Of a stretch of DNA of 64,000 nt, positions 1 through 56,900 are shown piece by piece. Position 1 is the first letter of the stretch. Each line of letters starts with the position of its first letter. This stretch comes from Zeus faber (Eukaryota > Chordata > Actinopteri > Zeiformes > Zeidae). The stretch is from assembly GCA_960531495.1 (NCBI GenBank), contig OY482862.1:3016035-3080034 (forward strand), written 5' to 3'. Below the pieces are notes generated by a model. The model did no database searches. It saw only the letters and a list, made by a program, of their open reading frames with translations, and was not told where the DNA came from. Both the position numbers and the translations under genes were made by a program.

Positions 1-284
1 CTTTCGGGATAGCTTGATATACAAGTCTCTCATGAACTTCTGTCGTCTCTTCGGATCGCACCAGTTGATGAAGGAGCCGATGAGAATTTGCACTTCCACT
101 CAAACTGTGATTTACCTTCTTTTAGTATCAGACAGGGCAAGGATCGCTAAACATGGGGTTTTAAATAACAGGCTAAGTGACCATTTAATCATATTCTGTA
201 CAAGGAAACTAGCAAAATCTGTGTTTAGCTGCCATAACTCAGACAGTCAACAAATGTCTGTTTGTTGTAATTCTTCAGAGACCT
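1..284. other. myo1b intron sequence, nothing recognised
   Basis: Part of the intron after exon 21. It may be the 5' continuation of the adjacent LINE, but no motif supports that. Confidence 0.5.
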
Positions 285-1570
285 GAGTACTAAGAGAATT
301 CAAGTTGGACCCCTGCTACATAGCTCAGATGCTTAGGATGGTTGGAATCATTTTAAGTATTTTGAAGCTATTGATAAACAAGCCCCGAGAAGGATTGTAC
401 AAATAAAACAGAGGACTGAACCCTGGATGAATGATACCATTTTGGGAGCAACAACAGCAAGGATTAAACAATTTTGTCATTATAGGAAAATTAAAGATGA
501 GCCAAGTTGGGTAAATTACGAAAGATCAAGGAAGTTAGCAGATTCATAAATGGTTTAAAAAAAGTCAAATTTCAATGAGAACATTTCTGAATATAGAACA
601 TAGATTAAAGTAAGTCATGGAAGTCTCTTAAACAACTTGGCTTTAGTAGTAGGCTAAAAACAAAATCCTGCAACATTAGTTTAGATGTTGGGAATAAGGT
701 TTCATCCATTCACCTCCAGTGAGGTGACAGACAGTTTCAACAGTTTCTTCAATTCAGTGGTCAGCAGGCTGGTTGCAAACCTTGAAGGACAGTCTTGACA
801 ATATGGGGGGAGTTCTATTCGCCAGTACTATTCTGAGTTGGGAGTTGAACTTGATGGCTTCTCTTTTGAGACAGCCATTTTGATTTTGCTTGCTGCGCAT
901 GGATGGATGGATTACTAAGTTGTTAAAAAGATAGGCGTTAGATTTCTTAAAATAAATTTGTAATGATTGTTCTGAATATTCCAAAGTGAACGCACCTTGT
1001 AAGCTCACATTTTGAGCCTTATATGGTTGAATGTAGAGAACCGGGTGTCTTAATCGAAATTAAATTGAGCATTGTTCATGGGGTTGTTTATGGTGCTGTT
1101 CCTATGTACCTGAAGAATTATTTTACCTGTGCGAGGGATGTTCATAGTTATTCCACTAGGGGTAGTCTGAGTGATTTTGGTCCTTCTAGATTTAAAGGTA
1201 AACTAGGTAAGGAATTGTGTATGTAGCAACATTACTTTGGAACAGTTTGCCTGGGAGTCTTAAGACAATTAGTAACTCCAATAACTTCGAATAGATTCTG
1301 AAAAAAATGTCTGATAGGGCACTAATATTCTGAAGTAATATAGTAATGTTTGTTTGTTTGTTATCGATGCTTTGATGTTCAAGCCGATGTTTAAGGTAAA
1401 TAAGCTTGTTGTCGTGCTGTCACCCCCAACCGTCCTTAAGGACCACAATGGAAATAAGCCTCAGGGCTGTTCTGTTTTTATTATATGTGGCTGTTCTGTA
1501 TGTATGGACTGTACTACAGATGTTTGGGACGGTTCTGTCTGTGGAGCTACCATATTCTAGGAATGAATTT
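285..1570 (+). mobile_element. Decayed LINE (non-LTR retrotransposon) with internal deletion
   Basis: Translation of 360-560 gives IDKQAPRRIVQIKQRTEPW, MNDTILG and YRKIKDEPSWVNYERSRK, typical of the linker between endonuclease and reverse transcriptase in fish LINEs. 740-900 reads like the following RT entry segment (QYYSELGVELDGF). 1023-1330 encodes VPMYLKNYFTCARDVHSYST and RGSLSDFGPSRFKGKLGK, the C-terminal end of the same kind of ORF2, and 1330-1560 looks like its 3' UTR. The RT core is missing, so the copy is deleted internally, with several frame breaks. The clade is not certain. It lies in the intron downstream of myo1b exon 21. Confidence 0.7.
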
Positions 1571-1643
1571 GTCAAATACATTTAATCTAATCAAATTTTT
1601 ATAGTCAAATTTTAATGAAAAGTCAACAGAGTGAGGGGCTCAC

Positions 1644-46065
<44,422 letters not shown>

Positions 46066-47469
46066 GTTGGCTGCTGCTGTCCCCCTTAAAACAAGAGAAC
46101 ACCACAGTGAGAGGAAATATGATTACATATAAGACGAGTGCACATTCTTTCGGAGGAAATTTCCAACTTTTCAAATTAACCAGCAGTTATTAATGCTGAT
46201 GGAAAACTATCCAAAAAACCTCTCTGATCAGCTCATACCAAATAATGCTAAATATAGCCTGAACAAATAAACTCTTGGGAGGACATATTTGTTCAGCGAT
46301 GGTTTGCGGGAGGAGTGGGGAGCATATGATTGGCTGTTCTACTTTGTACAACTCCAGCACACGGTGGATCTGAAACATTCCACCAGGGAATTGCAAAACA
46401 AAAAAAACAACTTAGCCCCTGAACTACAAATATCCAGTTGGTTGAAGTGTACTTCTGAATTAGAAACACCAAAAAACAAGCCCTCTCTAAAGGAGAAAAA
46501 AAAAAGGGCAAACAAACTACCTCATACAGTACATGTCCTTTTCCAAATGCTTGTGCAGAACGGTGACAGTTAGGAAGGGTAAAAGATCGGGGCCAGAGTC
46601 CATGGGGACAAAGACACTGCTGGGGGTGGCACTTTTTCAGTTCAGTGTTGCTGCCTGTCTCCTGCGGGACAGTAATCCTGGAGCTATAGCGCTGTAGATA
46701 AAAGAGGGGCCTAGGGCACATTCAGGGCTTGATGCAGGGCTTTGCTGTACCACAAAACCTATGTCTGCTGTTGTAACAGAGGGGCGACATGCCCATTCAC
46801 CATTGTTCACTGCTCTCTCAATCTGTAGAGAACTCACTTTTAGATCAGCAGAAATGGCCACTAGATTGATTGACAACGCAATAGGGTAAACTATTTTCAA
46901 TGACACTTCAGATCTTGAATTTAGCAAAGCCAATGCAGGTTTTACTGGAAAATTGCGCAAAGCCAAAATGAGCACACCGTAAGACTCCTAAATACAGCTC
47001 ACACAGATAGGAACATTTCAGAATCTACTACATGCAGATGTATAATGTCAGAGTACATAGACTTTGGCAAAAACAAGTCAATCACCAATATGGAATCTAT
47101 AGAGGAGGAGCAGGAACTTAACCAAGGTAAAACGTTCAATAGATGATGGACAATTTACATTGTGGCTGAAGTAATTTCCATTACGGCTCGACTATTTGAC
47201 CGTTTTTAAGGGCCAATACTGATACTTGTTTGAATGAGGCTGCGGATGCTGATATTCAATATCATTGAATTCATAATTCTTTAGGTCTCCCCCCCCCCCC
47301 CCCAATTTTTTTTTTTTTTTAATAATTCCAGGATACATGACTGGCTTTAAATGAAGAATTCACTTTTATTTCATTTTCGTAAATAGAAAATGCCAAGAAA
47401 ATAAAATTGCATTTGCTAAATAAAAGCACCTGACAGCTGTAATCAGACCAATCTGTGTCTGAACAGATT

Positions 47470-47660
47470 AATCCTGGTTTATACTCCCTGCAGCCGTAAT
47501 GTTGTTGAGTGTGCGTGCCATAAATGATGTAATTGCGCCACTCACGACAACGCCGCAAGGCAATTTTGCGCGAGGGCATGCACCTCCTTCCTGGTAATTC
47601 CAATTTTTTGGAACTCCACTTTGTGAGCTTCAGGTTATTCAATACGGCCAAAGAAGGTCG
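47470..47660. mobile_element. Possible Harbinger-like MITE fragment
   Basis: CCTGGTTTATACTCCCTGCA followed by GCGTGCC, GCGCCACTCACGACAACGCC and GGGCATGCACCTCCTTCCTG. It resembles fish Harbinger-type MITEs that open with CTGGTTTATACTTCTGCG and a CG-rich interior. No matched far end found. Confidence 0.3.
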
Positions 47661-48293
47661 TGCGAAGAGGTCTGCGGACACAATCTGTACGATCCATCCA
47701 TGCCCGACTACAAAAATAACCAGATGTCGTTGAATTCCTGGAAGGAGCTTGTGCTGTCTCCGTCCAAAAATGTTGCCAATTTAACACCTCGGGACTTTTT
47801 TTTTTTTTTTGCAATGTTTACACCGACAATTTGCACAAACTCACGGCTATATATTAAAAACAACCTGTAATGACAATAAATACATACATTTAACACTTTA
47901 TTTACATTTTACTTATCTTTTCTAGTTATTCAGACCATTACCTCGGGACCTCTTTGTAATGTTTACAGCAGTTCTTTCAGTTTCCCCTGCTGGTTTGTGC
48001 ACAGCACCCCTGTCTTTCAGGAGAATTTCCCCACAGTATCTACACGGCACCGTGCAACTATATATGCTTATACTCTCTGGTAGTGCACATGCCATGAGAC
48101 GAACGGCTCGCTTGCAGCGACTATAACAGAGCCTTTACTGTCCTTTTCACACATTTCTTTCTACCTGAGAACGAAAAAGGAGCTGCGCCTCAGAGCGGAG
48201 ATCCCTCCTGAAAGAATTTTTTTTTTACAGCCGGTGGCAAATGCCGGTCCGCAGCCCAGTGGAACCTCTGTATCGGGATAAATAGTGACAAAT

Positions 48294-48325
<32 letters not shown>

Positions 48326-49394
48326 TCGCTTGTCAGATTTTTGTACGAGCAACCATTATTTTTTTAATAAATGGTAGTTTTTTGAAGCGACTTCACAAAA
48401 AAAAGAAGCCCAAAGTCACGTGATGCAGAGTTAAGACTACGTGGTTCTGGCCTGATTTCACTCGCCAACAGGAATTGGGCATTGCCAAGCAAAGCACCAG
48501 ATGTGCTTTGCTTGGTGTGTGAATTGCCCACAACGCGATCCGACTGCTTGGCGATGGCTCGCAGACGGCGGCAAGATATCAAGCAGGTTTAATCTCTGAT
48601 GGTGTCGGCTCGAGTTGGGAGTGACGAGTTGGGGGGGGGCAGGTCAAGAAGGAAAGACCGGACTGCACGGAGCAGCAGCCAGAAACACACAACATCCCTA
48701 TTGTACTTTTCCATATAGTTTTCCATATATATTTTATTTAAATTCTGCTTTTGTTTTTTATAGTGCTCAAGAATATAATAAAAAAAATAATCCTGTATCG
48801 CATAATTTCCCATGTCACATCTTTCGTGTGTTTGTGACAAAACGTAGTTGGAGACCTGATAGACTCGTCTTGGATTCCTCCAGGTGAAAGATCTTATGTG
48901 ACCCCACGTCGGCAATCAAGATTCAAGATGCTAATTTGTCACATACATACTGTATACATACTTTCATACATATATGCAGATGCACAATAGTTACTAAACC
49001 GAACATAATAGCTAACCTAATTCCTACCTGGCTAACTAACTGAAACCAACTAATTCCTAAAACGTAATGCAGTTAATGAATAGAATATTATAAATAAAAA
49101 TAAAATCAGTCATGTAGTGTGAAAGCACAACGACTTCAAGATTACCGATCACAAGACGAGATGTGCAGTGTGAACAGTGCAGCAATCTGACGACTTTAAA
49201 GGCTGTGTAGTCTGCCCATGGCATAAGCGGACTCTCTCCCTCTGTCCATCTGGCCCCCACTCGCCCTCTGCACAGTGGCAGAGAGGGAGAGAGGGGAGAG
49301 ATGCTGGCACGGCTTTACGGAAGAAACAGATTATGTATTTTAAAGCAAAATCTAACTATTCAATATAAACGTATTTTCTCTTCCTACAGCATAT

Positions 49395-49452
49395 CTTGTT
49401 TGAAAATATATCGATATACGGTACGTAAGACTGTATACCGCCCAGCCCTACC
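49395..49452 (-). mobile_element. hAT-like terminus
   Basis: ATATATCGATATACGGTACG then GTATACCGCCCAGCCCTA; on the minus strand it starts TAGGGCTGGGCGGTATAC, a common fish hAT MITE end. The other end was not located. Confidence 0.4.
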
Positions 49453-50467
49453 AAGGGACTCTTCATTATTTTTCATATCGGAGGTTTATGAAATTGACAG
49501 GAAAATAAAACGCCAATATGGGTGCACCCTCATTCCCATTGCATGCACTGATGTCAAATGAACGTGGGATGCCAACGTACCACCACCTATCTACTGATTT
49601 CTGTAGCGGGCCTAATCCTCATTACGGCAAACAGCTGCAACCTGGCAGCCAAGCAGAGATAAATAGCCTACGGGCGTCCATTAAATGGATGAAGAGAGAG
49701 ACTCATAGTCAATCATCTTTTTGCGCAAAGCCTTATTTTAAAAATAACCTGTTGGCCAAGCCATGCATTAGGGCATAGGTGCAAGCTAAGAATGTTGGGT
49801 GACCAGAGAGAGGCTGAATACATTGAGATTTCTCTATTAAGCACTTTAGATACTGTAGTCTCCAAACATTTTACTTCAGAAAACACCTACTTGGGTACAA
49901 GAAAATAACTCCCCATCTCGTAAAAACTCATTTGAGTTAATTTTTCCTGCAGCAGCATAGCAACAACAGGAGTTGTGTCAAGTAAAAAGAGGACCCCAGT
50001 ACTTTTTGACCCCTCAGAATCCTGTTCTCCTGAAGGGCACTCTGTTATGTCCTCCCGTACTCTTTAGGGGGCAGGGTTCAACCTCCAAAGACTGTTAATC
50101 ACACATTCAGCATGGGCATAAATGCTTCGAAAAAGGATGTCAATTGTAAAATAGATACTTACCCTAAATCAAGAACTTACATAGGCTTTATATAATTATC
50201 CTGAAAAAGATAATTCTTCAATTGTAATCAATTTACAGCTTCTCTCATTAAACAGAACAATTATGGCACCAAACTCAAAAATAAATAAAAAAAACATTTG
50301 CTTGACAATTATGAACTCAATCTATTGACCTACTAAATTATACATTATGCCATCTACTGAAAGCGAGGTGGACCCTCTCACCAATTGCAATCAGAAGCAA
50401 TAGCGGTACTTAGTTTAGGTCAGGAAGGTGGCCAAATGCATACTGTCTCACACCTGGCGAAGGCTTA

Positions 50468-50760
50468 AGCCCAGGTTATACCTTCACCGGCTGTCTGCGA
50501 GCGCTTATAGATGGCACATTCTACATTGCAGTATTATCAGAAACTACAGGTGGCAGTAGAGAGAAAGTACCATGTGAAGCAGGAAGTGGTGAACGGAGAA
50601 CAGCGCGAGACAGCAAACATGGTTGCACGCATAGCAATGGCGCATGTTTATGTCAAAGAGGAATTGCTGTTCATGGTGATAAAGCGACAAAAGCACTGAA
50701 AAGGAGTTGGTTTGCACGTTCCATGCAGAGACAGGAGAAAGGGGTTTGAAGTTATGTCCT
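50468..50760 (+). mobile_element. Possible PIF/Harbinger transposase 5' fragment
   Basis: CCAGGTTATACCTTCACCGG opens the stretch. 50630-50700 encodes MAHVYVKEELLFMVIKRQK, and the next frame gives KRSWFARSMQRQEKG, reminiscent of the basic Arg/Lys-rich N-terminus with W-x-R-P-M of Harbinger transposases. One frame change separates them and the catalytic part is absent. Weak similarity. Confidence 0.35.
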
Positions 50761-51174
50761 GCTCAGTATTCTCTAAAAAGCAACTGCACATGAATACCAA
50801 TAAAAACATAACCTTTTATTTGTAAACTGAACTTCACAATGACCCTGTTTACAATGAAATCACCGAACCTAAGTAAATGGTTGCGTATACCATTTTGTCT
50901 CTGCGTCAAAAAGTAATTGGTAGACTTTGAATTTCACATGACTTGTGCTGCGGATCAATTTTGGCCAACATATCAGAAATAGAACAGCAAAATGCATTTC
51001 TAGGGAACGCTTCCTGGGGAGCGGTCAGTTGTCCGGAACGGGTTCGGGTCAGCAGTTGGTGCCACTTACAAGCGGCTTCATACCATCAGTAAGGCTCTCA
51101 AGGTATAGAAATTTCCACAGCGGTATAGGCCGTCTCAACCGTGCGGTATGGCCACCTTTTTGTTGCCGTTCTAG

Positions 51175-51288
<114 letters not shown>

Positions 51289-51598
51289 AACGATGGTAAA
51301 TTCTAATTCGCATCTTTCCATTTAAAAGTAGCTCTCTACCAGGTGAGGTCTGAGCCATGGTCCTTAGAACTGTCTGTCTACAAAGACAATAACTGGTTAT
51401 TGTATTGCAACGCCTATATGTTGACAAATATGACAGTTGACTCGAAAAAGACTAAAGCTAAAGACATTTCCTGTTTATTTTTATTTGTTTTGTAAATACA
51501 CACTATCATTTCAGTTAGTTTTCATTAATGTCTAGTTTTAGCTAAAATGTTTGTTGTTTTTTTTTTCCCCCCCACCACACCTAGTTTTAGTTAAGTGT

Positions 51599-51720
51599 AC
51601 AGGGATGCAAACACATGTATGGCACGGTAAGAAGGTCTGAAATATACTTATGGCGGTAGCCAACGGTTACCACTTGCGATACGCATTACAATTTCCCGAT
51701 GCACGGAGATCTGTGTTTGT
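51599..51720 (+). mobile_element. MITE with ACAGGGATGCAAA end (copy 2, one end)
   Basis: ACAGGGATGCAAACACATGT followed by ATGG, AAGAAGGT and ATTACAATTTCC. It shares its first 20 bases and later words with the element at 19122. The opposite end was not found, so this copy is truncated or diverged. Confidence 0.5.
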
Positions 51721-54629
51721 GTTTAAAAATATATTTATGATTCCCCTGATTTTACAACTGAACTATGAGCAGGATGCACAATTTACTTTCTAACTGAAAT
51801 CTCATGTTTCCACATCACAGATGACGAAGAAAGGCATTAAAACGTGAACAGGTGCCTGTGCGCACCGGTGAGCATGTGAGTAAACGCACCAATGGAGGTG
51901 TAGCATTCTGGTTCCAACTGTAACTGCAATATTTTAATATCACTAATGCAAGACATTCATTTATTTTGGGGTACACAGTCTGCTGTCCCTATTCCTTTTA
52001 AGTCAAAAAGTGGTCGCCAAAGGGGTCAACCAGAGGCCACAAAATGGTTGCCAGTTGACTCACTGATTGCCAAGGGCAATTGGGCAACAGTTACTGTGGA
52101 GCCCTGACATTTCATCACACAAGAATGCAATTTGGCTCTTTGGATTCACAAGACTCTCAGCTTTGAAGCCATACCCAATGACTGTTTAGGTACCACAGTG
52201 TGCAGAAATAGGGAAAAGAAAAAGGCGAAAAAACATATGCTGCATGCAGAATAAGGTCTGTTTAGGAAGCAAACATACCCTATGTAGCTGACATGTGTCA
52301 GGCATGGATGTAAAGGTGAGACTCTTGCGGTTCTCATTAGCCAAATTCCATTCAGATATCTTGATGTGAGAGGTCAAGGGACCCGTTTGAAAATAGTCAT
52401 ACCCATTTACTGACTTTGGAGCTGTGTTCGGCCCGCTTCTCAGCAAGCTAGCATGACATGGTTTACAGCTACGGATTCGCCTGGATAATACCAGAAGCTT
52501 GAACTCAGCTTAAAAGCTGAGCTTGCAAGAGCTCATCAAACACTGACGGCCATGGACCCGGTACCGGGTCTGTGCCCGACTGTCGTATTGAATACAGCGA
52601 GAGGGGAAGAAAAACATCCAAAACAAAAAAAAAAAAAAAAAAAACTGACCACAATGATTAAACTCATACAGTATAAATGAGACCCCTGACTGGTTTAGAA
52701 TAAAAAGGCCACGGGGTACACATATGTCTGCTATTGTTGGCTCGCCAGAATATACGATTCCTTGCCTTAATCATTCAACTGTTAAGTATCAGTAACTTAG
52801 GTCGTCAATATTTCAATCCCTACCACTGCTAGTACATTAGCAAAGAAAATACTCAAATCATGGAGGAAAATTATATTGGAAATAAGGTCATGCCATCAGC
52901 GTGTGTTGTGTCCTCTGAGCAGTCAAATGTCCTTTAAAAGGTTTTAGTTTTATCACAGTCCACAGAGTAATGGTCACATAATCATATTGATATAAGAAAC
53001 TTGAAAATCTATAATTCCATCAGATAAAAGTGCTTTACAGAGGCTGTGTGAGAGATGTTTTGCATGGAAAGACCCTTTGTGAGTTGGACCTGGGATTACC
53101 AAGTATGTCACCTGCAATATTATTAAAATATGTGCTTGACTCTTACGCTTGGCACTGACCCAGATTCCCCAGAGAGACCTAGAGCAAAATTATATTATAT
53201 TTAATTTACAGATCCTGAACCGAGGCAATGTGTGCTTTGCCAACCTTGCCTAAAAGTGTTTAACTAAAAGAAAAAACAAGGTCAACAGGCACACAGGCAA
53301 AAACATGGGATGTGTGTAAACACAAAATAACTCAAAAGAAACCACTTCGTATTTTGTTCAACTCTTCTCATCTTAATTTACAGGAGGTACAAGTGACTAC
53401 CAGTTTTCAATTACTCATGATGAATTTCCCCTAGGGATGACTCAACGTTATCTTATCTTTCAACCAAGATTAATAAACTCCTACAATTATTAAAATTGAC
53501 AATAGATCTACACGGAAAAATTGCTGAGCAATTGTCAGATATGAAAAGCATCATCATAGCGTGGGAGCGGCTGTTTGACAACACTACGGTGTCTTCTCAG
53601 AGCAAACAGAATGACATTAGACTCCATTATGTAGTTTAATAGACTAAATCCCCCAGAGACTGAGCTGGCCTCATTGGGGCCAGCTGAGCCACAACATCAC
53701 AGCCTGTAGGCAATAAGAGATTAAAGCCCTTTCTGATGAAGCAAGCAGTAGCGCGAAAGGGCTTTGTGGCCCAAGAGCATAGCAGGGGTGCAGAGGTGGC
53801 TGCAGCTGCCTACAGGACCAATGACCTGGGTGCAGTGTGTGACGACAGCACACGGGCACCTGACTGTAAACAGCCTGCTAGAAAACAAGAAATAATTCAA
53901 CTTGTGGGATTTACTGACAAATGTGGGAGCTGACCTTTTTCTGTTACTTATCATAGACAGCTGGGAATAGTTAGTGGATTAATTTGTGACCGAAACAAAA
54001 TAAGCAATCACTATAACTTCTCTGTGGTAATATTTGAAACATGGAAAACACTAAAAAGTAGGTGAAGGTCCCATGTTTGCCCATCTCCTTCTAAACAACT
54101 GGACAACTTAAATTCAGTCCACAGGACAGAATATTAAATTGAATGTACCAACAAGGTAGAACCTATAGGCCCAAACTTGTGCAATTCCTACATTTAGCCT
54201 GAAAGAGATACTGAATGACACTAAAAGATTCACATTTGGGTCCTAGTGAAGATGGAATGACACTTAAGTACAGCAAATGTACACACCAACACACAATTCA
54301 ACGCCTTTGCAGGAATGTTTCCTAGCAACTGTATGTGGCCAAACCAAGATGTTCCACAGCTGGTTCAGCATCTGCGGTCCCGGTGCCATTTGCGCTAAAG
54401 GCCCTGTAATGTTGTGGCTCTGTTTCACACGAGTGAATGGAGAAAGCAGCTGTGCTGGACGTCGCCGGGATGAACTGTAATATACAGCAATAATGCACAG
54501 GCCCTCTCATGAGACAAAAGCTCCAGAGTTCAAGGACCACTTAAATTGGTAAAGAAAATGTGAACAAAAGGGTAAACTGGAAAGCATGTTTTCAGTAAAG
54601 AGGGCGTCGGCAAAGATTTTAAAAATTGA

Positions 54630-54925
54630 AGAAGTAGAAACACTTTATTGACCCCTGTGGGGGAAGATAGGAGCAGCAGCTAGCCACAGCAGGGCACCTG
54701 GGACTGGCTTCAACTTCAGATCTAGAGCCAATTGCTTGGTCAAGGGCATCGGCGGGAGTGTCTCACCCTAACACGTATCTTTAGGGTGGGAGGAAAACAG
54801 AGCACTGGGGAAAACCATGTGGAGAACATGCAAACTCTGCACAGAAAGGCCCCAGTCGGGTTAGAACCCAGAACCATCTTGCTGTGAGGCAGCAGATCCT
54901 AACTACTGAGTCACCAATTGATTAA
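54630..54925. repeat. Dispersed fish repeat, family not named
   Basis: Contains TTTATTGACCCCTGTGGGG near the start and GTGGGAGGAAAACAGAGCAC, GGAGAACATGCAAACTCTGC, ACAGAAAGGCCCCAGTCGGG and CTTGCTGTGAGGCAGCAG. This phrase chain recurs widely in fish genomes. It is recognised by memory of the phrases, not by terminal structure. Confidence 0.6.
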
Positions 54926-55572
54926 GTTTTACAGGGTTTCACCATGGGACCGCAAACATTGAAATCATGAGCATTATTACTATGGCTATAAAGACCAAGG
55001 CGTAGAATTACCTTTTGTAGGCCTTTTGAAGAGGCTTTGATCCTAAAGCCACAGCGTCTGAGTGTGGTGACATTTTTCAGATGGCCCATTCTTTTTAGCT
55101 ACACAGGTGCTCCCTTCCATACTCAATAAGACACACACCTCACTCCATTAAGCTGCAAGGGAAGGCGAGTACAAACAATATTCATCACCATGGCATTGGC
55201 TACAGGAGGCAGTTTTGTTTTAGGAGGTCTAGGAGGGTATTTGGGAACATCAAAAAGTAGCCTGCCCAAAAATCCCTGAAAAACAGGAAGGGAATGCTTG
55301 AATGAATAATAATCATTTGGGGATTTCCAATTTGCAAATAGAATCAGGAACTACAAAAACTTAAATTCAAAATGGAGCCAAGCAGCACAAAGGACAGAAA
55401 TCAAATTAACAGAAATTATGAATTACCAGTACACAACAAAATACCTGATCTGTTTACAGTTTGAGTGGCATTGTATTGTGAAATTGAGACAAACTGAGAT
55501 TTCATTTTGCAGTCTAAAGTAACTATAATAAGAAAAAAACAACTCATGTTTAGGTTAAATACAATCAGCAAG

Positions 55573-55598
55573 TCTCTCTCTCTCTCTCTCTCTCTCTC
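55573..55598. repeat. (TC)n microsatellite
   Basis: About 13 TC units followed by a C-run. Confidence 0.95.
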
Positions 55599-56704
55599 CC
55601 CCCCTCCACCCTTGGTCACTTGAAGTGGTGGGAATATTTTTTGATGCGAGGGTGCTGCTCTTTCTAGTGAATGTTCTTTCATATCCACAGTTTACTGGCC
55701 ACACCGTGGCTGCGTTTCACTTCTTGTGTGTGCCCGACAGTGCTTTCGTGATGGGAATGGCAGACCCCGCCACCAACAATGAAAACTGCATAAAGAGGAG
55801 CACACGCAATAACACAAGCATAATGAATGGCCATTTCTTATAAAGTCATGGCTAAATAAATATGGGATACAAATCAAATATTTCATTTTCAAACTAAATA
55901 ATCTTGCGGATTACCACTTTAATATCTAGCATCTTATTGTCGCGGCCCCCTCAACTATGCACTATAATTAAACTGTGTACTAGTTTAGGTCATTGAGGGG
56001 GAACCTTGGAGAGTAAAAGAGCATGTGGACTCTTTAAACATGAAATGTTTGTATGCGAAGTATAACGGTAGAAACAGCGCTGTTGATGTTTTTTCCCCCC
56101 CACGCAACAGGGAGAGCGTGGAGTGAATACGGGCTCAGAAAGACATTCAAACAGACCCACCCCCCATCACTTAGTCAAGTAACAACCCGGTGAGTGAGTT
56201 CATCTCAAACTGTATGGGCTACTCAAGATGAAACGTATCGAAGCAAATAGTACCGGATCGTTTTCTTTGTTTTTTTCTTTTTTTAAGAAAGTGACCAACT
56301 TTTTCAGTGTCCGCATGGACAATAGAGGTTCCCCCACTTCATTATTTTTTATTTTATTAAGTCTCAGAAAGGACCTGTCCTGTTGGGTGCAGCCATACAG
56401 CGCACAGATGTTGGCAATTAGCCACCATGTTGATTAACAACGGAAGGGGTAAAAACAGCCACACCAAGAACTAAGACACTAATATCGACTTTATCAAAGG
56501 AACAAAATACATATTTCATCACCAACCCCCTCCTCGCATCAAGTAGAGGTGAGCGCGTTGTGAAGTGCGTGACTCTCTCAGTTACCGCAACAAACTTGAA
56601 CAATACATCACAGCCGGAAAACAATTGCCGACTACTTCGCAGACGGCGAAACGTTGTTGCCGAGAGTAGGGGGGTGGGGGGGGGGGGGGGGGTTCCGTCC
56701 TTAC

Positions 56705-56900
56705 CTCTTTCTTTTTCAGGCGTCCTTTAAACTCCTAATAATCCAACTCTGAGGATCGTGTGAGGAAAAAGCCCGAGGTGATTCTTCAGGAACCCCTCTC
56801 CGCTATCTTGATCGGGTGGCGGGATGAGTTCGGATGCGTGTCTCCTCCACTGCCCCGGAGACTTTTTGAATGGAGCTCCTGGGGAAAGCGGTGTCGGAGC
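56705..56900 (-). other. myo1b: myo1b exon 1, 5' noncoding (5' end approximate)
   Basis: On the minus strand a clean donor (AAAGAG followed by GTAAGG) lies at 56704-56699, in a GC-rich stretch upstream of the first coding exon. Exon 2 begins with an acceptor and a short leader before the ATG, so at least one upstream noncoding exon is required, and this is the best candidate. The transcription start cannot be read from the sequence, so 56900 is a guess. A G-rich run at 56670-56692 sits just inside the intron. Confidence 0.55.
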
